Assembly: GCF_016889765.1 (NCBI RefSeq)
Contig: NZ_CP069533.1
Span: 1,860,001 to 1,924,000 of the forward strand
Direction: 5' to 3'
Source: Corynebacterium minutissimum
GTDB lineage: Bacteria; Actinomycetota; Actinomycetes; Mycobacteriales; Mycobacteriaceae
Length of the DNA stretch: 64,000 nucleotides
A model generated the notes under the pieces. It did not search any database. It worked only from the letters and a program-made list of their open reading frames with translations, and was not told the DNA's origin. Below are positions 50,741 through 59,384 of this stretch, piece after piece. A program made the position numbers and the translations under genes. Every line of letters begins with the position of its first letter. Within the stretch, counting starts at the first letter, position 1.

Positions 50741-51175
50741 CTATCCAATCTGCACGCGTGTGGTGCAATCAATCTTGGCGTAGGGGCGTCCCTTTTTATC
50801 AACGCTGGTCATTGCGTAGTTGCCACCGTAGGCGCGGCAACCTGTGTAGTTGTCCACCGGATTGCCGGGCGCCGGTGCAGCTGGCACTTGGTAGGCGGGT
50901 GCAGCTTGCTGGGCTTCCTGCTCCGCACGACGGGCAGCCTCCGCGGCCTCTTGTTCCGCACGGCGAGCTGCTTCTTCTGCTTCACGTTGCGCGGCTTCTG
51001 CAGCTTCGCGCGCGGCCTCTTCTTCGGCGTGCTTCTTTTCGCGTTCCTCATTGGCAAAGGAAATCTCGTGATCCAAAGACTCTTTTCGCTCAGTGGAGTC
51101 CTTCTTTAGTTCGTCGAGAAGCTGTGCTTGTTCCTTGCCAAACGCTTCTTTCTGAAACTCAGACTGCTCCGCCAT
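50741..51175 (-). CDS. Glu/Ala-rich coiled-coil protein with C-terminal two-Cys motif
   Basis: The ATG at 51175 (GGAGAAGG upstream) gives 144 residues or so. Residues 1-100 are a continuous charged coiled coil (EEREKKHAEEEAAREAAEAA, then REAEEAARRAEQEAAEAARR). A Pro/Ala hinge follows, and then the domain DNYTGCRAYGGNYAMTSVDK to KIDCTTRVQIG with two cysteines. The end resembles small calcium-binding-like C-terminal modules seen on corynebacterial proteins. There is no signal peptide, so the protein is probably intact only in its C-terminal part or acts in the cytoplasm. The promoter side abuts a helicase remnant. Confidence 0.65.
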   Translation of the reverse strand: MAEQSEFQKEAFGKEQAQLLDELKKDSTERKESLDHEISFANEEREKKHAEEEAAREAAEAAQREAEEAARRAEQEAAEAARRAEQEAQQAAPAYQVPAAPAPGNPVDNYTGCRAYGGNYAMTSVDKKGRPYAKIDCTTRVQIG

Positions 51176-51189
51176 GGCCTTCTCCAATT

Positions 51190-51480
51190 TGGTTATGGCT
51201 AACTTGGCGGTTGAGCACGGGGCGGCGTACCTCCCGGGAGCGCCCGGTGGCGGTGATGACGATGCACAACGCCAAGGGCTTGGAGTTCACGCACGTTATC
51301 CTGCTCGACGTGAGCAGCGAGGCCTTGCCGCAGCGCTACCTGTTGAAGGGCCTAGCGCCCGCCGAGGCCGATGAAGCGCTGCAGCGCGAGAGGGCCTTGC
51401 TCTACGTGGCGGCCTCGCGTGCCCGTGACGTGCTTCTGGTGAGAGTGGTCGGGGAGGCTTCGGAACTGCTGCCGGTTTAA
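51190..51480 (+). pseudogene. C-terminal fragment of a UvrD-like helicase
   Basis: About 90 residues resemble the last helicase motifs: VAVMTMHNAKGLEFTHVILL (motif V region) and LLYVAASRARDVLLVRVVG (motif VI). The rest of a helicase (over 600 residues) is missing upstream, where the DNA belongs to the coiled-coil gene on the other strand. It is a remnant left by a rearrangement. Confidence 0.75.
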
Positions 51481-51538
51481 GAATCGAGCAGCTTGCGCGA
51501 CCTGTTTCCGACGTGACCGGTCTATTGGACAGGTGCCA

Positions 51539-52168
51539 TTAGAGAGTCCGAATTAGGTCTTCGCACCTTCTGTAGAGCTCTTCGAAAGAGGGACAGCCTT
51601 TGAGATAGCTAACATTGGTGATGTTTTGCAACCAAGTTGAACGATCCCGTTCAAAGCGGTCCCGGCGATTCCGTTTTCCTCCGCGATCTTCGGCCCATTT
51701 ACTGTGGATTTCGAAGAGTCGTTCCTTAGCTGAGCAATGCTCAATGGTCTTGTATGGAACCAGATCTGGGGAATCCATCCCCGGGATAGTGCTTCGAAAC
51801 TCGGGGTGATGGAGAGCCCACAGGATCCAGGCTTCGGTTTCTTTAACTGGGATGACAGGGATCACCGGGGCATCTGTGGCGGTGTCGATACTGGCTTGGT
51901 TCGCAGCTTCCTGGATTTCCTTTAGGCGGTCATCGGCACCGGCATTGTCGGCATCGCGGTGAACAAAAACAACATGAGGTTGGACTTGTTTGAGGAGATT
52001 GTTCAAACCACCGAGCACAGTCTTATCTCCACTGGGGTAAGGGGCAATTTCAACCCGTGAATTGAGATCGCATCCGACAGACAAGAGGGTTGCCTCTAGG
52101 ATCGATCGGAGGCCATCGTCACTGGAACCTTCGCGGAGGAGCTGCGCGTAGATATATGGCTCAGCCAT
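51539..52168 (-). CDS. DUF4276/TOPRIM-like partner of an ATPase
   Basis: The protein has 209 residues. Glu13 in REGSSDDGLRSIL and the DxD of FVHRDADNAGADD (Asp72, Asp74) have the spacing of a TOPRIM-type metal site. VIPVIPVKETEAWILWAL (Glu112) is typical of DUF4276. Such proteins are predicted nucleases. The start overlaps the last base of the ATPase stop (TAATG), so the two are translationally coupled. Pairs of an OLD-like ATPase and a TOPRIM protein commonly act in anti-phage defence; that role here is inference. Confidence 0.78.
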   Translation of the reverse strand: MAEPYIYAQLLREGSSDDGLRSILEATLLSVGCDLNSRVEIAPYPSGDKTVLGGLNNLLKQVQPHVVFVHRDADNAGADDRLKEIQEAANQASIDTATDAPVIPVIPVKETEAWILWALHHPEFRSTIPGMDSPDLVPYKTIEHCSAKERLFEIHSKWAEDRGGKRNRRDRFERDRSTWLQNITNVSYLKGCPSFEELYRRCEDLIRTL

Positions 52169-53508
52169 TAAGCCACCTCGTACGGGCGTTTCAGAGACAC
52201 GGTGAGGATTTCATCGACGGCAGTAGTGATGACTGCAGGGGTCGTGGGATCCTTAGTACGCCAATTCTTCCGGCTTTGAACTGGAAGTAGCCGAAGTGAG
52301 TTGTCTCGTCGACGGCCTTCGGCCACCAGCAACTCATCCCATTTCTCCTGGTGCAGGGAAAGATAGGCAGGGGAGTGAGAGTTAACAATCATTTGCTGCA
52401 GGGGATTTTCCTCCCCAACTTCTTCAGAAGGGTCTACCGCAAGTTCATGCAGCAACTCATACATTGCGTGGAGCTTATCGGGGTAGATTCCGTTTTCGGG
52501 TTCTTCGAAACACAGGACATCGCGTGCAGTGGGATCGATGGCAAGCAACCCCAATGCAATGAACCGGAGGGTTCCGTCGGAAAGTGCACGTGCAGGGAGC
52601 AAAGGAGCGTTGCCAATTTGAGCTTGCAAGGTAATCAGCTGACGTGAGTTGTCGATATCAAGGTCGAGCTTGCGAACATCGACGAGATCCAACAGCGTGT
52701 CTTCGAGCTGAACCGTGGCCTGAGAACCCATGACTTGGGAAAGTCGCGCCAATGTAGCTGGAAGATTGGAGCCGCGTTCATCGATTTCAGTTGGTCCGTT
52801 CATCGCGCTGGGTGAGCGCATAGCACTGGGCTCAAGACCGAGCAGTTTCCACGAACTCAGTTCCAAACAGGCAGCGTAAATCGCTGAGTAGTCTGAATTT
52901 CGTCCAAAGGCGTAAAGCACCGTGTTACCTGCTTCGCTGAGCGGACTGCGTGGATTCCTACCTCGTTGTCCGGACGTTGCTTCGATGAAACCGTCATCAG
53001 TTGGCCATATGAAGGGCTTCGTGGAACCTTTACCTTTGATGGCGGTTTTCCTGAATTTGTCACTTGCCCAGCCAAGTCGTGCTTTGGCGTCACCCTTTGT
53101 GAGTGGGGCGAGCCTTTCCCGTTCTAACTGAATTTTTCGAACGATCTGTCCTAGACTGCCGGTTTCCTCGATGAGCTTGATGTCGAGCTCATAACGAAGA
53201 TAAGTCGTTGTGACATCAACCTCCTGCCCAAAATCGTCGTAAAACGCCGGCGGAACAATCATTTCCGCTGCGAAGCTGATGCGATTATCGTCGCTTCCAA
53301 AAATTTCACCAATGTCTCCGCGAAGACCACGAAGACTGACGGCTGCGTCATTGAGCTTCGAACTGGCGGTGGAGCCGAAGAAGGAAATGGCATCGAAGAT
53401 GTTTGACTTACCGACAGCGTTACGCCCGACGATGCACGTGTAGGGGCCAAAATCCACACTGAAATCCTTGAGATTTTTGAAACCGTCTACTTCGAGTCGC
53501 GTGAGCAT
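52168..53508 (-). CDS. AAA_21/OLD-like ATPase of a two-gene putative defence system
   Basis: The ATG at 53508 begins MLTRLEVDGFKNLKDFSVDF, the standard opening of SMC/OLD-type ATPases, giving 446 residues. Walker A GRNAVGKSN lies at 28-36. The ABC-like signature region ALSDGTLRFIAL, Walker B DVLCFEEPENGIYPD and the H-loop IVNSHSPAYLSL are present. The middle 200 residues are a variable insertion. No C-terminal TOPRIM is fused; that function is in the next gene. Upstream in-frame sequence to 53673 has no ribosome site and is not included. Confidence 0.85.
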   Translation of the reverse strand: MLTRLEVDGFKNLKDFSVDFGPYTCIVGRNAVGKSNIFDAISFFGSTASSKLNDAAVSLRGLRGDIGEIFGSDDNRISFAAEMIVPPAFYDDFGQEVDVTTTYLRYELDIKLIEETGSLGQIVRKIQLERERLAPLTKGDAKARLGWASDKFRKTAIKGKGSTKPFIWPTDDGFIEATSGQRGRNPRSPLSEAGNTVLYAFGRNSDYSAIYAACLELSSWKLLGLEPSAMRSPSAMNGPTEIDERGSNLPATLARLSQVMGSQATVQLEDTLLDLVDVRKLDLDIDNSRQLITLQAQIGNAPLLPARALSDGTLRFIALGLLAIDPTARDVLCFEEPENGIYPDKLHAMYELLHELAVDPSEEVGEENPLQQMIVNSHSPAYLSLHQEKWDELLVAEGRRRDNSLRLLPVQSRKNWRTKDPTTPAVITTAVDEILTVSLKRPYEVA

Positions 53509-53671
53509 AGGTTCACTATAACGTGGTTGCAGATATTGAGCGCCGAAGTTGCACATCCCAATGGTGCTGCGCATTGCTTCATTTTGTTTGAGCGCGAAGT
53601 GAAGAATGAACCCTACTTTGTAGTTGACTACTGTGGTTGTGAAGCTGCCGTACGTGAAAGGAAACCGGACC

Positions 53672-54448
53672 ATGCCTGAGCAGCAACCTAAACGCCGCCC
53701 GCGTTATGCGCAGATCGTGGATGCGCTGCGCTCGGACATCGACAAGCAGGTGTTCCCTGTGGGCAGTTACCTGCCGTCGGAGGCGGCGTTGGCGGAGCGC
53801 TTTGGAGTCGCGCCAGGCACCATGCGTCAGGCCTTAAAGGTGCTTGTGGAGGAAGGCGTGCTCAGCGCGCGGCGCGGGGCGAAGAAGATTGTGCTGCGTG
53901 CGCCGCGGAGTTCGTCAGAGTTTGGGGAGTTTCGTAGTTTTGCACAGTGGGCGTACAGCCAGGGCAAGGAACCTGGGGGAGAGGTTCTGTCGCAGTCTTG
54001 GCTGAAGGCTAGTGAGTTGGACGCTCGGTTGCTGCGCGTGGAGGAAGGCGCACCGGTGCTCAATGTAGTGCGTGTGCGCACGCTTGACGGTGTGCCGGTG
54101 ATGCTGGAGCATACGCACTACCCGCAGAGTATCGGTGTGCTGGTGGCAGATTTGCCTAAGGACACGCCGTCGGTGACCAACGTCCTGCGAGCAGAAGAGG
54201 ATGTTGAGTTCGTTGCGGCGGACCACGTATTTGGCGTGGGGGCCGTGACGGAAGCGGAGGCGGCGGCCTTGCAAGCGGTGGAAGGCACACCGCTGCTCGT
54301 CCATCGACGCGTGAGTCGTGACCGCTTTGGCACGCCATTGGAGCGGTCGGAGGATAAGTATTTGCCTAACTCGGTGTCTTTGGCGGTGTCGAATACGGAG
54401 GCAAGCAACTCGTTGAATTGGACGTCCGACCAAAGCTTCGATTTGTAG
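53672..54448 (+). CDS. GntR-family regulator of the HutC/PhnF (UTRA) type
   Basis: The ATG at 53672 follows AAAGGAAA; the product has 258 residues. The winged helix (YAQIVDALRSDIDKQVFPVG, LPSEAALAERFGVAPGTMRQ) is followed by a UTRA effector domain (LDARLLRVEEGAPVLNVVRV, then GTPLLVHRRVSRDRFGTPLE). PhnF-type regulators often control uptake of organophosphorus compounds. It is upstream of and parallel to the ABC importer operon; the palindrome at 54605 in front of the first importer gene is a likely operator. Confidence 0.88.
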   Translation: MPEQQPKRRPRYAQIVDALRSDIDKQVFPVGSYLPSEAALAERFGVAPGTMRQALKVLVEEGVLSARRGAKKIVLRAPRSSSEFGEFRSFAQWAYSQGKEPGGEVLSQSWLKASELDARLLRVEEGAPVLNVVRVRTLDGVPVMLEHTHYPQSIGVLVADLPKDTPSVTNVLRAEEDVEFVAADHVFGVGAVTEAEAAALQAVEGTPLLVHRRVSRDRFGTPLERSEDKYLPNSVSLAVSNTEASNSLNWTSDQSFDL

Positions 54449-54604
54449 CTCTGGGGGCTGTTTTAGGATGTGCTGATGGGGGTCAGCGAAAGTGGGGAGG
54501 GGGGTGTTAAACCGGGGGATCTGTTTTGTTGGTCAAATCTGCACGTGGAGTTAACCCGCCGTTCATAAGGTGCTGATTACCTAGTCGTTGGAAAGTTCAC
54601 TAGT

Positions 54605-54620
54605 GAGGTTTTTAAACCTC
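54605..54620. promoter_or_regulatory. Perfect palindrome in front of the ABC importer operon
   Basis: GAGGTTTTTAAACCTC is a perfect 16-bp palindrome, 22 bases upstream of the ATG at 54643. It is a candidate site for the GntR protein encoded just upstream. Confidence 0.65.
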
Positions 54621-54642
54621 GGCACAGAAAGCACCTACTCTC

Positions 54643-55782
54643 ATGTTCAAGAAGTCACTTCGCACAGTTCTCGCCGTTCCGCTGACCGCACTCACTGTTG
54701 TCACCATGACCGCCTGCTCCTCCGCCGGAGAGAGTGAGGAAAGCGCCAACTGGCGTGAAGCCACCACTCTGGAAGAGGGCGGAGGAATGGACGCCCTCAT
54801 CGAGGCCGCACAGGCCGAGGGTGAGTTCAACACCATGGGCCTTTACGAGGATTGGGCCAACTATGGTGAGCTGCTCAAGGTCTTCGGTGAGAAGTACGAC
54901 ATCAAGATCAACAACGACGTGTCCTCCGGTGCATCCCAGGATCTCATCAACGCCGTCAAGAACCGCAAGGGGCAGGACAACTCCCTCGACTACCTGGATA
55001 CCGGCGTGGGCTTTGCCGAGCAGGCCTCCAAGGACGGTCTGCTGGCTGAGTATGCTCCGGAGACTGTCGGTGACATTGACAAGGACAAGCAGTCCGCAGA
55101 AGGCACCTGGTACAACCACCTCGGCGGCAACATGGCCATCGGCTGCGACGCCTCCCAAGTTAAGGAGTGCCCGAAGGATTGGGATGACCTGCTCAACCCA
55201 GAGTACAAGGGCAAGGTTGCCATGGCCGGTGACCCGACGTCCGGTGAGGCCGGCTTCATGACTGTCATGGCTGCTTCCCTGGGCAATGGCGGTTCCCTTG
55301 ATGACATTCAGCCGGGTATCGATTTCTTCGGCGAGCTGAAGAAGACCGGTAACTTTCTTCCGGTAGCCGCTTCTGCCGGCACCATTGAGACCAACGAAAC
55401 CCCGATTGTTATCAACTGGGACTACCTGCTCGCACCGATTGCTCGCGACCTCAAGTCTTCCGGTGTTGATCTGCAGATTGCTCTGCCGGAGAAGACCGTC
55501 TCTTCCTACTACGCAGCCTCCATCAACGATGATGCCCCGCACCCGGCCGTTGCCCGTCTGTGGTTCGAGTTCCTCTTCTCCGATGAGGGACAGAACCTAC
55601 TGCTTGAGGGCTTTGTGAAGCCAGTTCGCCTGCAGTCCATGATTGATGCCGGCACGGTTAACGAGGAAGCTCTCAAGGCCCTGCCGGAAGGCTCCCGTAA
55701 GGATTACCCGCAGCCGTCACTGGAGCAGCGCGATAAGCTGCACCCAGTCATGGTTGAAGGCTGGGGAAAGGTCATGGGCTAG
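54643..55782 (+). CDS. ABC importer substrate-binding lipoprotein (phosphonate/iron/spermidine-like)
   Basis: The protein has 379 residues with a lipoprotein signal ending in VVTMTACSS. The mature part resembles the SBP_bac_6 type: AAQAEGEFNTMGLYEDWANY, DYLDTGVGFAEQASKDGLLA, PKDWDDLLNPEYKGKVAMAG, and a late VNWDYL-like VINWDYLLAPIA. This type binds spermidine, Fe(III), or organophosphonates. It heads an operon with two permeases, an ATPase, a HAD phosphatase and an EEP hydrolase, which favours a phosphorus-containing ligand. The ligand itself is inferred. Confidence 0.87.
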   Translation: MFKKSLRTVLAVPLTALTVVTMTACSSAGESEESANWREATTLEEGGGMDALIEAAQAEGEFNTMGLYEDWANYGELLKVFGEKYDIKINNDVSSGASQDLINAVKNRKGQDNSLDYLDTGVGFAEQASKDGLLAEYAPETVGDIDKDKQSAEGTWYNHLGGNMAIGCDASQVKECPKDWDDLLNPEYKGKVAMAGDPTSGEAGFMTVMAASLGNGGSLDDIQPGIDFFGELKKTGNFLPVAASAGTIETNETPIVINWDYLLAPIARDLKSSGVDLQIALPEKTVSSYYAASINDDAPHPAVARLWFEFLFSDEGQNLLLEGFVKPVRLQSMIDAGTVNEEALKALPEGSRKDYPQPSLEQRDKLHPVMVEGWGKVMG

Positions 55783-55785
55783 TCC

Positions 55786-56676
55786 ATGACTACAAAGACT
55801 GATACAGCGCACGCGGCCCCCGTGGGAAAGGCCAAGAAGGCTTCCACCTCGAAGGCCGCATGGGCCACTCTGCTGCCACTCGGTATCATCCTTACCCTCT
55901 TTTTCATCGTGCCGATTGTGGGTATGGCGATTACCTCCTTGCAAAGCGGTTCCGATGGTTCGTGGACCACGGAGAACTACCAAGCCATGATGCAGGGCAA
56001 CCGGCTGCGCGCCATGTGGAACTCAGTTCTGGTGTCTCTGATTTCCTCGCTCGTAGCGCTGGTTATCGGTCTCATCGTGGCGTGGTGTATCACCTACATC
56101 AAGTCCCAGGCACTGGACTCAGTCACCGCAGTGGTGTCCTCGGTGCTGTCGAACTCTGGTGGAGCACCGCTGGCCTTCTCCTTCATCGTGCTAGCCGGCA
56201 ACACCGGCTACCTCGTCTCGCTGCTCGTGGCGGTAGACAAGGGATTCTCCCTGTACTCCATCAAAGGCTTGGTCCTCATGTACCAGTATTTCCTTATCCC
56301 CACCGTGGTGCTGCTCATCCTTCCATCCATCAAAGCGCTGCGTACTGCTTGGAAGGAAGCGAACACCTCCCTGGGCGGTTCTGCACTGACCTTCTGGAAA
56401 CGTGTCGGCCTGCCAATCCTGGCGCCGACCATCCTTGGCGTGTGGATTCTGGAGTTCGGCGCGGCTTTCGCCACGCATGCCTCGGCAGCAGTACTCATCG
56501 GTACGGGTACCTTCCCGCTCATCGTTCTGCAGATTGCTGCGGAGATGGGTGCCTCTGCCACCAGCGGTGGTGAGCACATCGCTATGGCTATGGGTCTGAC
56601 CACCACCGTTATCGCAATCATCACTCTCGTGGCTTTTAACGCCCTGCAGAAAAGGAGCGCACGATGGCTCAAGTAA
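55786..56676 (+). CDS. ABC importer permease 1
   Basis: The protein has 296 residues with six predicted helices after a Lys/Ala-rich N-terminus. The permease EAA-type loop is visible in EANTSLGGSALTFWKRVGLP (EAxxxLGxS...GLP). It starts 3 bases after the binding-protein stop and overlaps the next permease gene by 13 bases. With its partner it forms the membrane channel of the importer. Confidence 0.88.
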   Translation: MTTKTDTAHAAPVGKAKKASTSKAAWATLLPLGIILTLFFIVPIVGMAITSLQSGSDGSWTTENYQAMMQGNRLRAMWNSVLVSLISSLVALVIGLIVAWCITYIKSQALDSVTAVVSSVLSNSGGAPLAFSFIVLAGNTGYLVSLLVAVDKGFSLYSIKGLVLMYQYFLIPTVVLLILPSIKALRTAWKEANTSLGGSALTFWKRVGLPILAPTILGVWILEFGAAFATHASAAVLIGTGTFPLIVLQIAAEMGASATSGGEHIAMAMGLTTTVIAIITLVAFNALQKRSARWLK

Positions 56677-57584
56677 GCCCTAAAACCGGCAAAGCTCTGG
56701 CCTGGATTCCGGTGGCGCTGCTTGGCGTCTTCATCGTAGCGCCCCAGCTGGCCATGATCCTCTATGCCTTCTTTGCCAACGGTCAGTTCACCCTCTCCGG
56801 GTTCCAAGGCTTGTTCGATGATTCAGCCTTTTACTCTTCGCTAGGTCTGTCAGTCATCATTGCGGTCACTACCGTGGTGGTTCTCATTATCACCCTGGTT
56901 CCGGCCGTTGTTGCCGTGCACCTATGGGCGCCAAAGCTCAGCGGAACCCTGTCTATCCTGTGTACCCTCCCACTGGTCATCCCAGCCATTGCTCTAGTGG
57001 CGGGTCTGCTACAGATCCTGCGTACTATGTCTGCGACCGGCCGTGGTACCCCGCTTAACGCTTTGTCGATGACGTTGCAGAACAATGATTTTCCCATCGC
57101 GCTCATCGGCACCTACGTGGTGCTGTGCCTACCGTTTACCTACCGCTCAATTAACGCTGCGTTGAGTTCGATTCCTCTGAAGGTGTTCTTTGAGGCGTCG
57201 TCAAGCCTCGGCGCCGGCACATGGAAAACACTGTTCTCCATCGTGCTGCCAAACATCCGTGGCTCCATCTTGTTCTCCGCATTCTTTGCCTTTGCACTGG
57301 GCTTCGCGGAGTACACCGTGGCCTCCGTGATGTCCGTGAGGACCTTGCCGGTGTACATGACCACGCTGTCGGCCACTAACTTCCGTGCATCCATTGCACT
57401 ATCCATTCTGTCCAACTTCATCACGTGGGGACTGCTTGCACTGGCTATGGTGACCGCCGAGCGTGCGGGAAAGAAATCTGCGCGCAACGCACGCCGCTCG
57501 AAGGCCTCCGAGAAAGCAGAAACCCTCGACACAGCCGCCGCCGTTGCGACACCTGCGACGTCTCCTGCACAGTCCGCATCATGA
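56664..57584 (+). CDS. ABC importer permease 2
   Basis: The protein has 306 residues with six helices. AAAAGGAG precedes the ATG inside the end of permease 1. The coupling loop FEASSSLGAGTWKTLFSIVL (EASxxLGAxxWxxFxxIxLP) is clear. A basic and then Ala/Thr-rich C-terminal tail of about 45 residues follows the last helix. It pairs with the 55786 permease. Confidence 0.88.
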   Translation: MAQVSPKTGKALAWIPVALLGVFIVAPQLAMILYAFFANGQFTLSGFQGLFDDSAFYSSLGLSVIIAVTTVVVLIITLVPAVVAVHLWAPKLSGTLSILCTLPLVIPAIALVAGLLQILRTMSATGRGTPLNALSMTLQNNDFPIALIGTYVVLCLPFTYRSINAALSSIPLKVFFEASSSLGAGTWKTLFSIVLPNIRGSILFSAFFAFALGFAEYTVASVMSVRTLPVYMTTLSATNFRASIALSILSNFITWGLLALAMVTAERAGKKSARNARRSKASEKAETLDTAAAVATPATSPAQSAS

Positions 57585-57598
57585 CAAGGAAAGATGAC

Positions 57599-58726
57599 AT
57601 GACTACACCAACGACAAAAGCCAGCGTTAAGAACGCGGACAACCGCGTCCACAGCCCGGCTCCCATCGCACCGAAGTCTGAGCCGCTGTCCGTGAGCTTT
57701 CAGGGCATCAACAAGTCCTACACCGCCAACGGCCCGCTTGTGCTCAAGGATATGAACCTCGACATCAAGGCCGGTGAGCTGCTCACCGTGCTGGGACCAT
57801 CCGGCTGCGGTAAGACCACAACACTGCGCATCCTTGCTGGTTTCGAAGCGCCGAACTCCGGCGACGTTCTGGTGGGTGGAAAATCCATCGTGCGTACCCC
57901 TGCAAATAAGCGCAACATGGGCATGGTATTCCAGTCCTATTCGTTGTTCCCCAACCTCACCGTGGCGGAAAACATTGAGTACGGTCTGCGTATTCGCAAG
58001 ATGGACAAGGCAGCCTCGCACCGTCGTTCAGCCGAACTGCTCGAGGTTTGTGGCCTACCAGGTTTTGGTGACCGCTACCCAGATCAGCTCTCAGGTGGTC
58101 AGCAGCAGCGCGTGGCCCTGGCCCGTGCGTTGGCCATTGAGCCGCAGGTGCTGCTCCTAGACGAACCTCTCTCCGCACTTGACGCCACCGTGCGTTCCCA
58201 GCTGCGTGATGAGATTCGCCGTGTACAGCAAACAATGGGTACCACCACGCTGTTCATTACTCACGATCAAGCAGAGGCTCTCGTCATCGCGGACCGCGTG
58301 GCTGTCATGAACGGCGGAATTGTGGAGCAGCATGCCGCACCGGTAGAGCTGTACTCCCGTCCTGCCTCGCCCTTCGTGGCGCGCTTCGTGGGAACAATTA
58401 ATGAATTTGCGGTGCCGAAGGCATGGACGAGCGCAGACGACCTGCCACTGAGCATGGACCCAGACAAGGGAGATGACATTGTCTTCATCCGCCCGGAGGC
58501 TCTGCAGCTCACTGCGGACGAGAAGTCCGATGCGATCGTCACCGATCACGCCTACATGGGTGATCACATCCGTGTATCCGTGAAGCATCCTTATGCCCGT
58601 GGCGGACACTGGACCGTTCAGATCCCATCCCGCGAGGCCTCTGAGACGCCGGTAGGTGCACGCGTGACACTGGGGCTTATTGACGACGTCGCGCTTCGCC
58701 TCCCCGCCTCCGAGGTCACCGATTAA
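57599..58726 (+). CDS. ABC importer ATP-binding protein
   Basis: The ATG at 57599 with AAGGAAAG 6 bases before it is preferred; the ATG at 57581 (overlapping the permease stop by ATGA) is the alternative. The product has 375 residues. Walker A is GPSGCGKTTTLRIL, the signature is YPDQLSGGQQQRVALARAL and Walker B is VLLLDEPLSALDATVR. A C-terminal TOBE-like domain follows (ADRVAVMNGG, then FVGTINEFAV and HIRVSV). The layout is that of PotA/UgpC-type importer ATPases. The stop overlaps the HAD gene start (TAATG). Confidence 0.9.
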   Translation: MTTPTTKASVKNADNRVHSPAPIAPKSEPLSVSFQGINKSYTANGPLVLKDMNLDIKAGELLTVLGPSGCGKTTTLRILAGFEAPNSGDVLVGGKSIVRTPANKRNMGMVFQSYSLFPNLTVAENIEYGLRIRKMDKAASHRRSAELLEVCGLPGFGDRYPDQLSGGQQQRVALARALAIEPQVLLLDEPLSALDATVRSQLRDEIRRVQQTMGTTTLFITHDQAEALVIADRVAVMNGGIVEQHAAPVELYSRPASPFVARFVGTINEFAVPKAWTSADDLPLSMDPDKGDDIVFIRPEALQLTADEKSDAIVTDHAYMGDHIRVSVKHPYARGGHWTVQIPSREASETPVGARVTLGLIDDVALRLPASEVTD

Positions 58727-59367
58727 TGGCGGAGCTTACTTGTTCTGCTGCGGTCTTTGACTGCGATGGAACACTTATTGATTCCGAGCGTGTTTGGCTC
58801 GATTTAATGACCCGACTCCTCGAAGAGCGTCACCTTCGTGTTGAGGACGTAGGTAGCCTGCAGGGTATCACCGCCGCCGAGGCTGCGGAACGTCTTGCTG
58901 TCGCCACAAGCTCGCGCCGCGACGAGTGTGAAGAGGAGATTGGCCGCCGCTATAGTACTGCGCTCGCCTCTATTACTGAGCCCATGCCTGGGGTTCTGGA
59001 GCTGCTCACAGCACTGGACGGCGTGATCCCCATAGCGGTGGCCACGAATGGGTGTCGAGTGGATGTGGAAGCGATGTTGGGCCGGGTGGGCGTCGCCAAG
59101 CATGTGCCCCATATGTTCACCATCGATGATGTGGAGTGTGGCAAGCCCGAGCCGGATCTATATATCAATGCCTGCGCCGCGATGGGACACAGTCCTGAGA
59201 CAGTTGTGGCTTTTGAGGACTCCGCTGTGGGTGCTCGCGCTGCGTTTGCAGCCGGGTGCCGTGTCGTGGGCCTAGGCCCGGACGTGCCTTCTGAACTCAT
59301 CGTTGCTCGGGCTGCGAGTCTCGCCGCCGTGGGCTTTGATGCTGCTCGACGCACTTTCACCCTGTAG
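58726..59367 (+). CDS. HAD-superfamily phosphatase (beta-phosphoglucomutase-like)
   Basis: The protein has 213 residues. HAD motifs are complete: VFDCDGTLIDSE (nucleophile and acid Asp), IAVATNGC (Thr), CGKPEPDLYINAC (Lys) and VAFEDSAVGARAA (Asp). A small helical cap lies between motifs I and II (about 18-85). It is translationally coupled to the ATPase gene. It may release phosphate from the imported compound or from its breakdown product. Confidence 0.88.
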   Translation: MAELTCSAAVFDCDGTLIDSERVWLDLMTRLLEERHLRVEDVGSLQGITAAEAAERLAVATSSRRDECEEEIGRRYSTALASITEPMPGVLELLTALDGVIPIAVATNGCRVDVEAMLGRVGVAKHVPHMFTIDDVECGKPEPDLYINACAAMGHSPETVVAFEDSAVGARAAFAAGCRVVGLGPDVPSELIVARAASLAAVGFDAARRTFTL

Positions 59368-59384
59368 AGAAAAGAGGAGATAAG

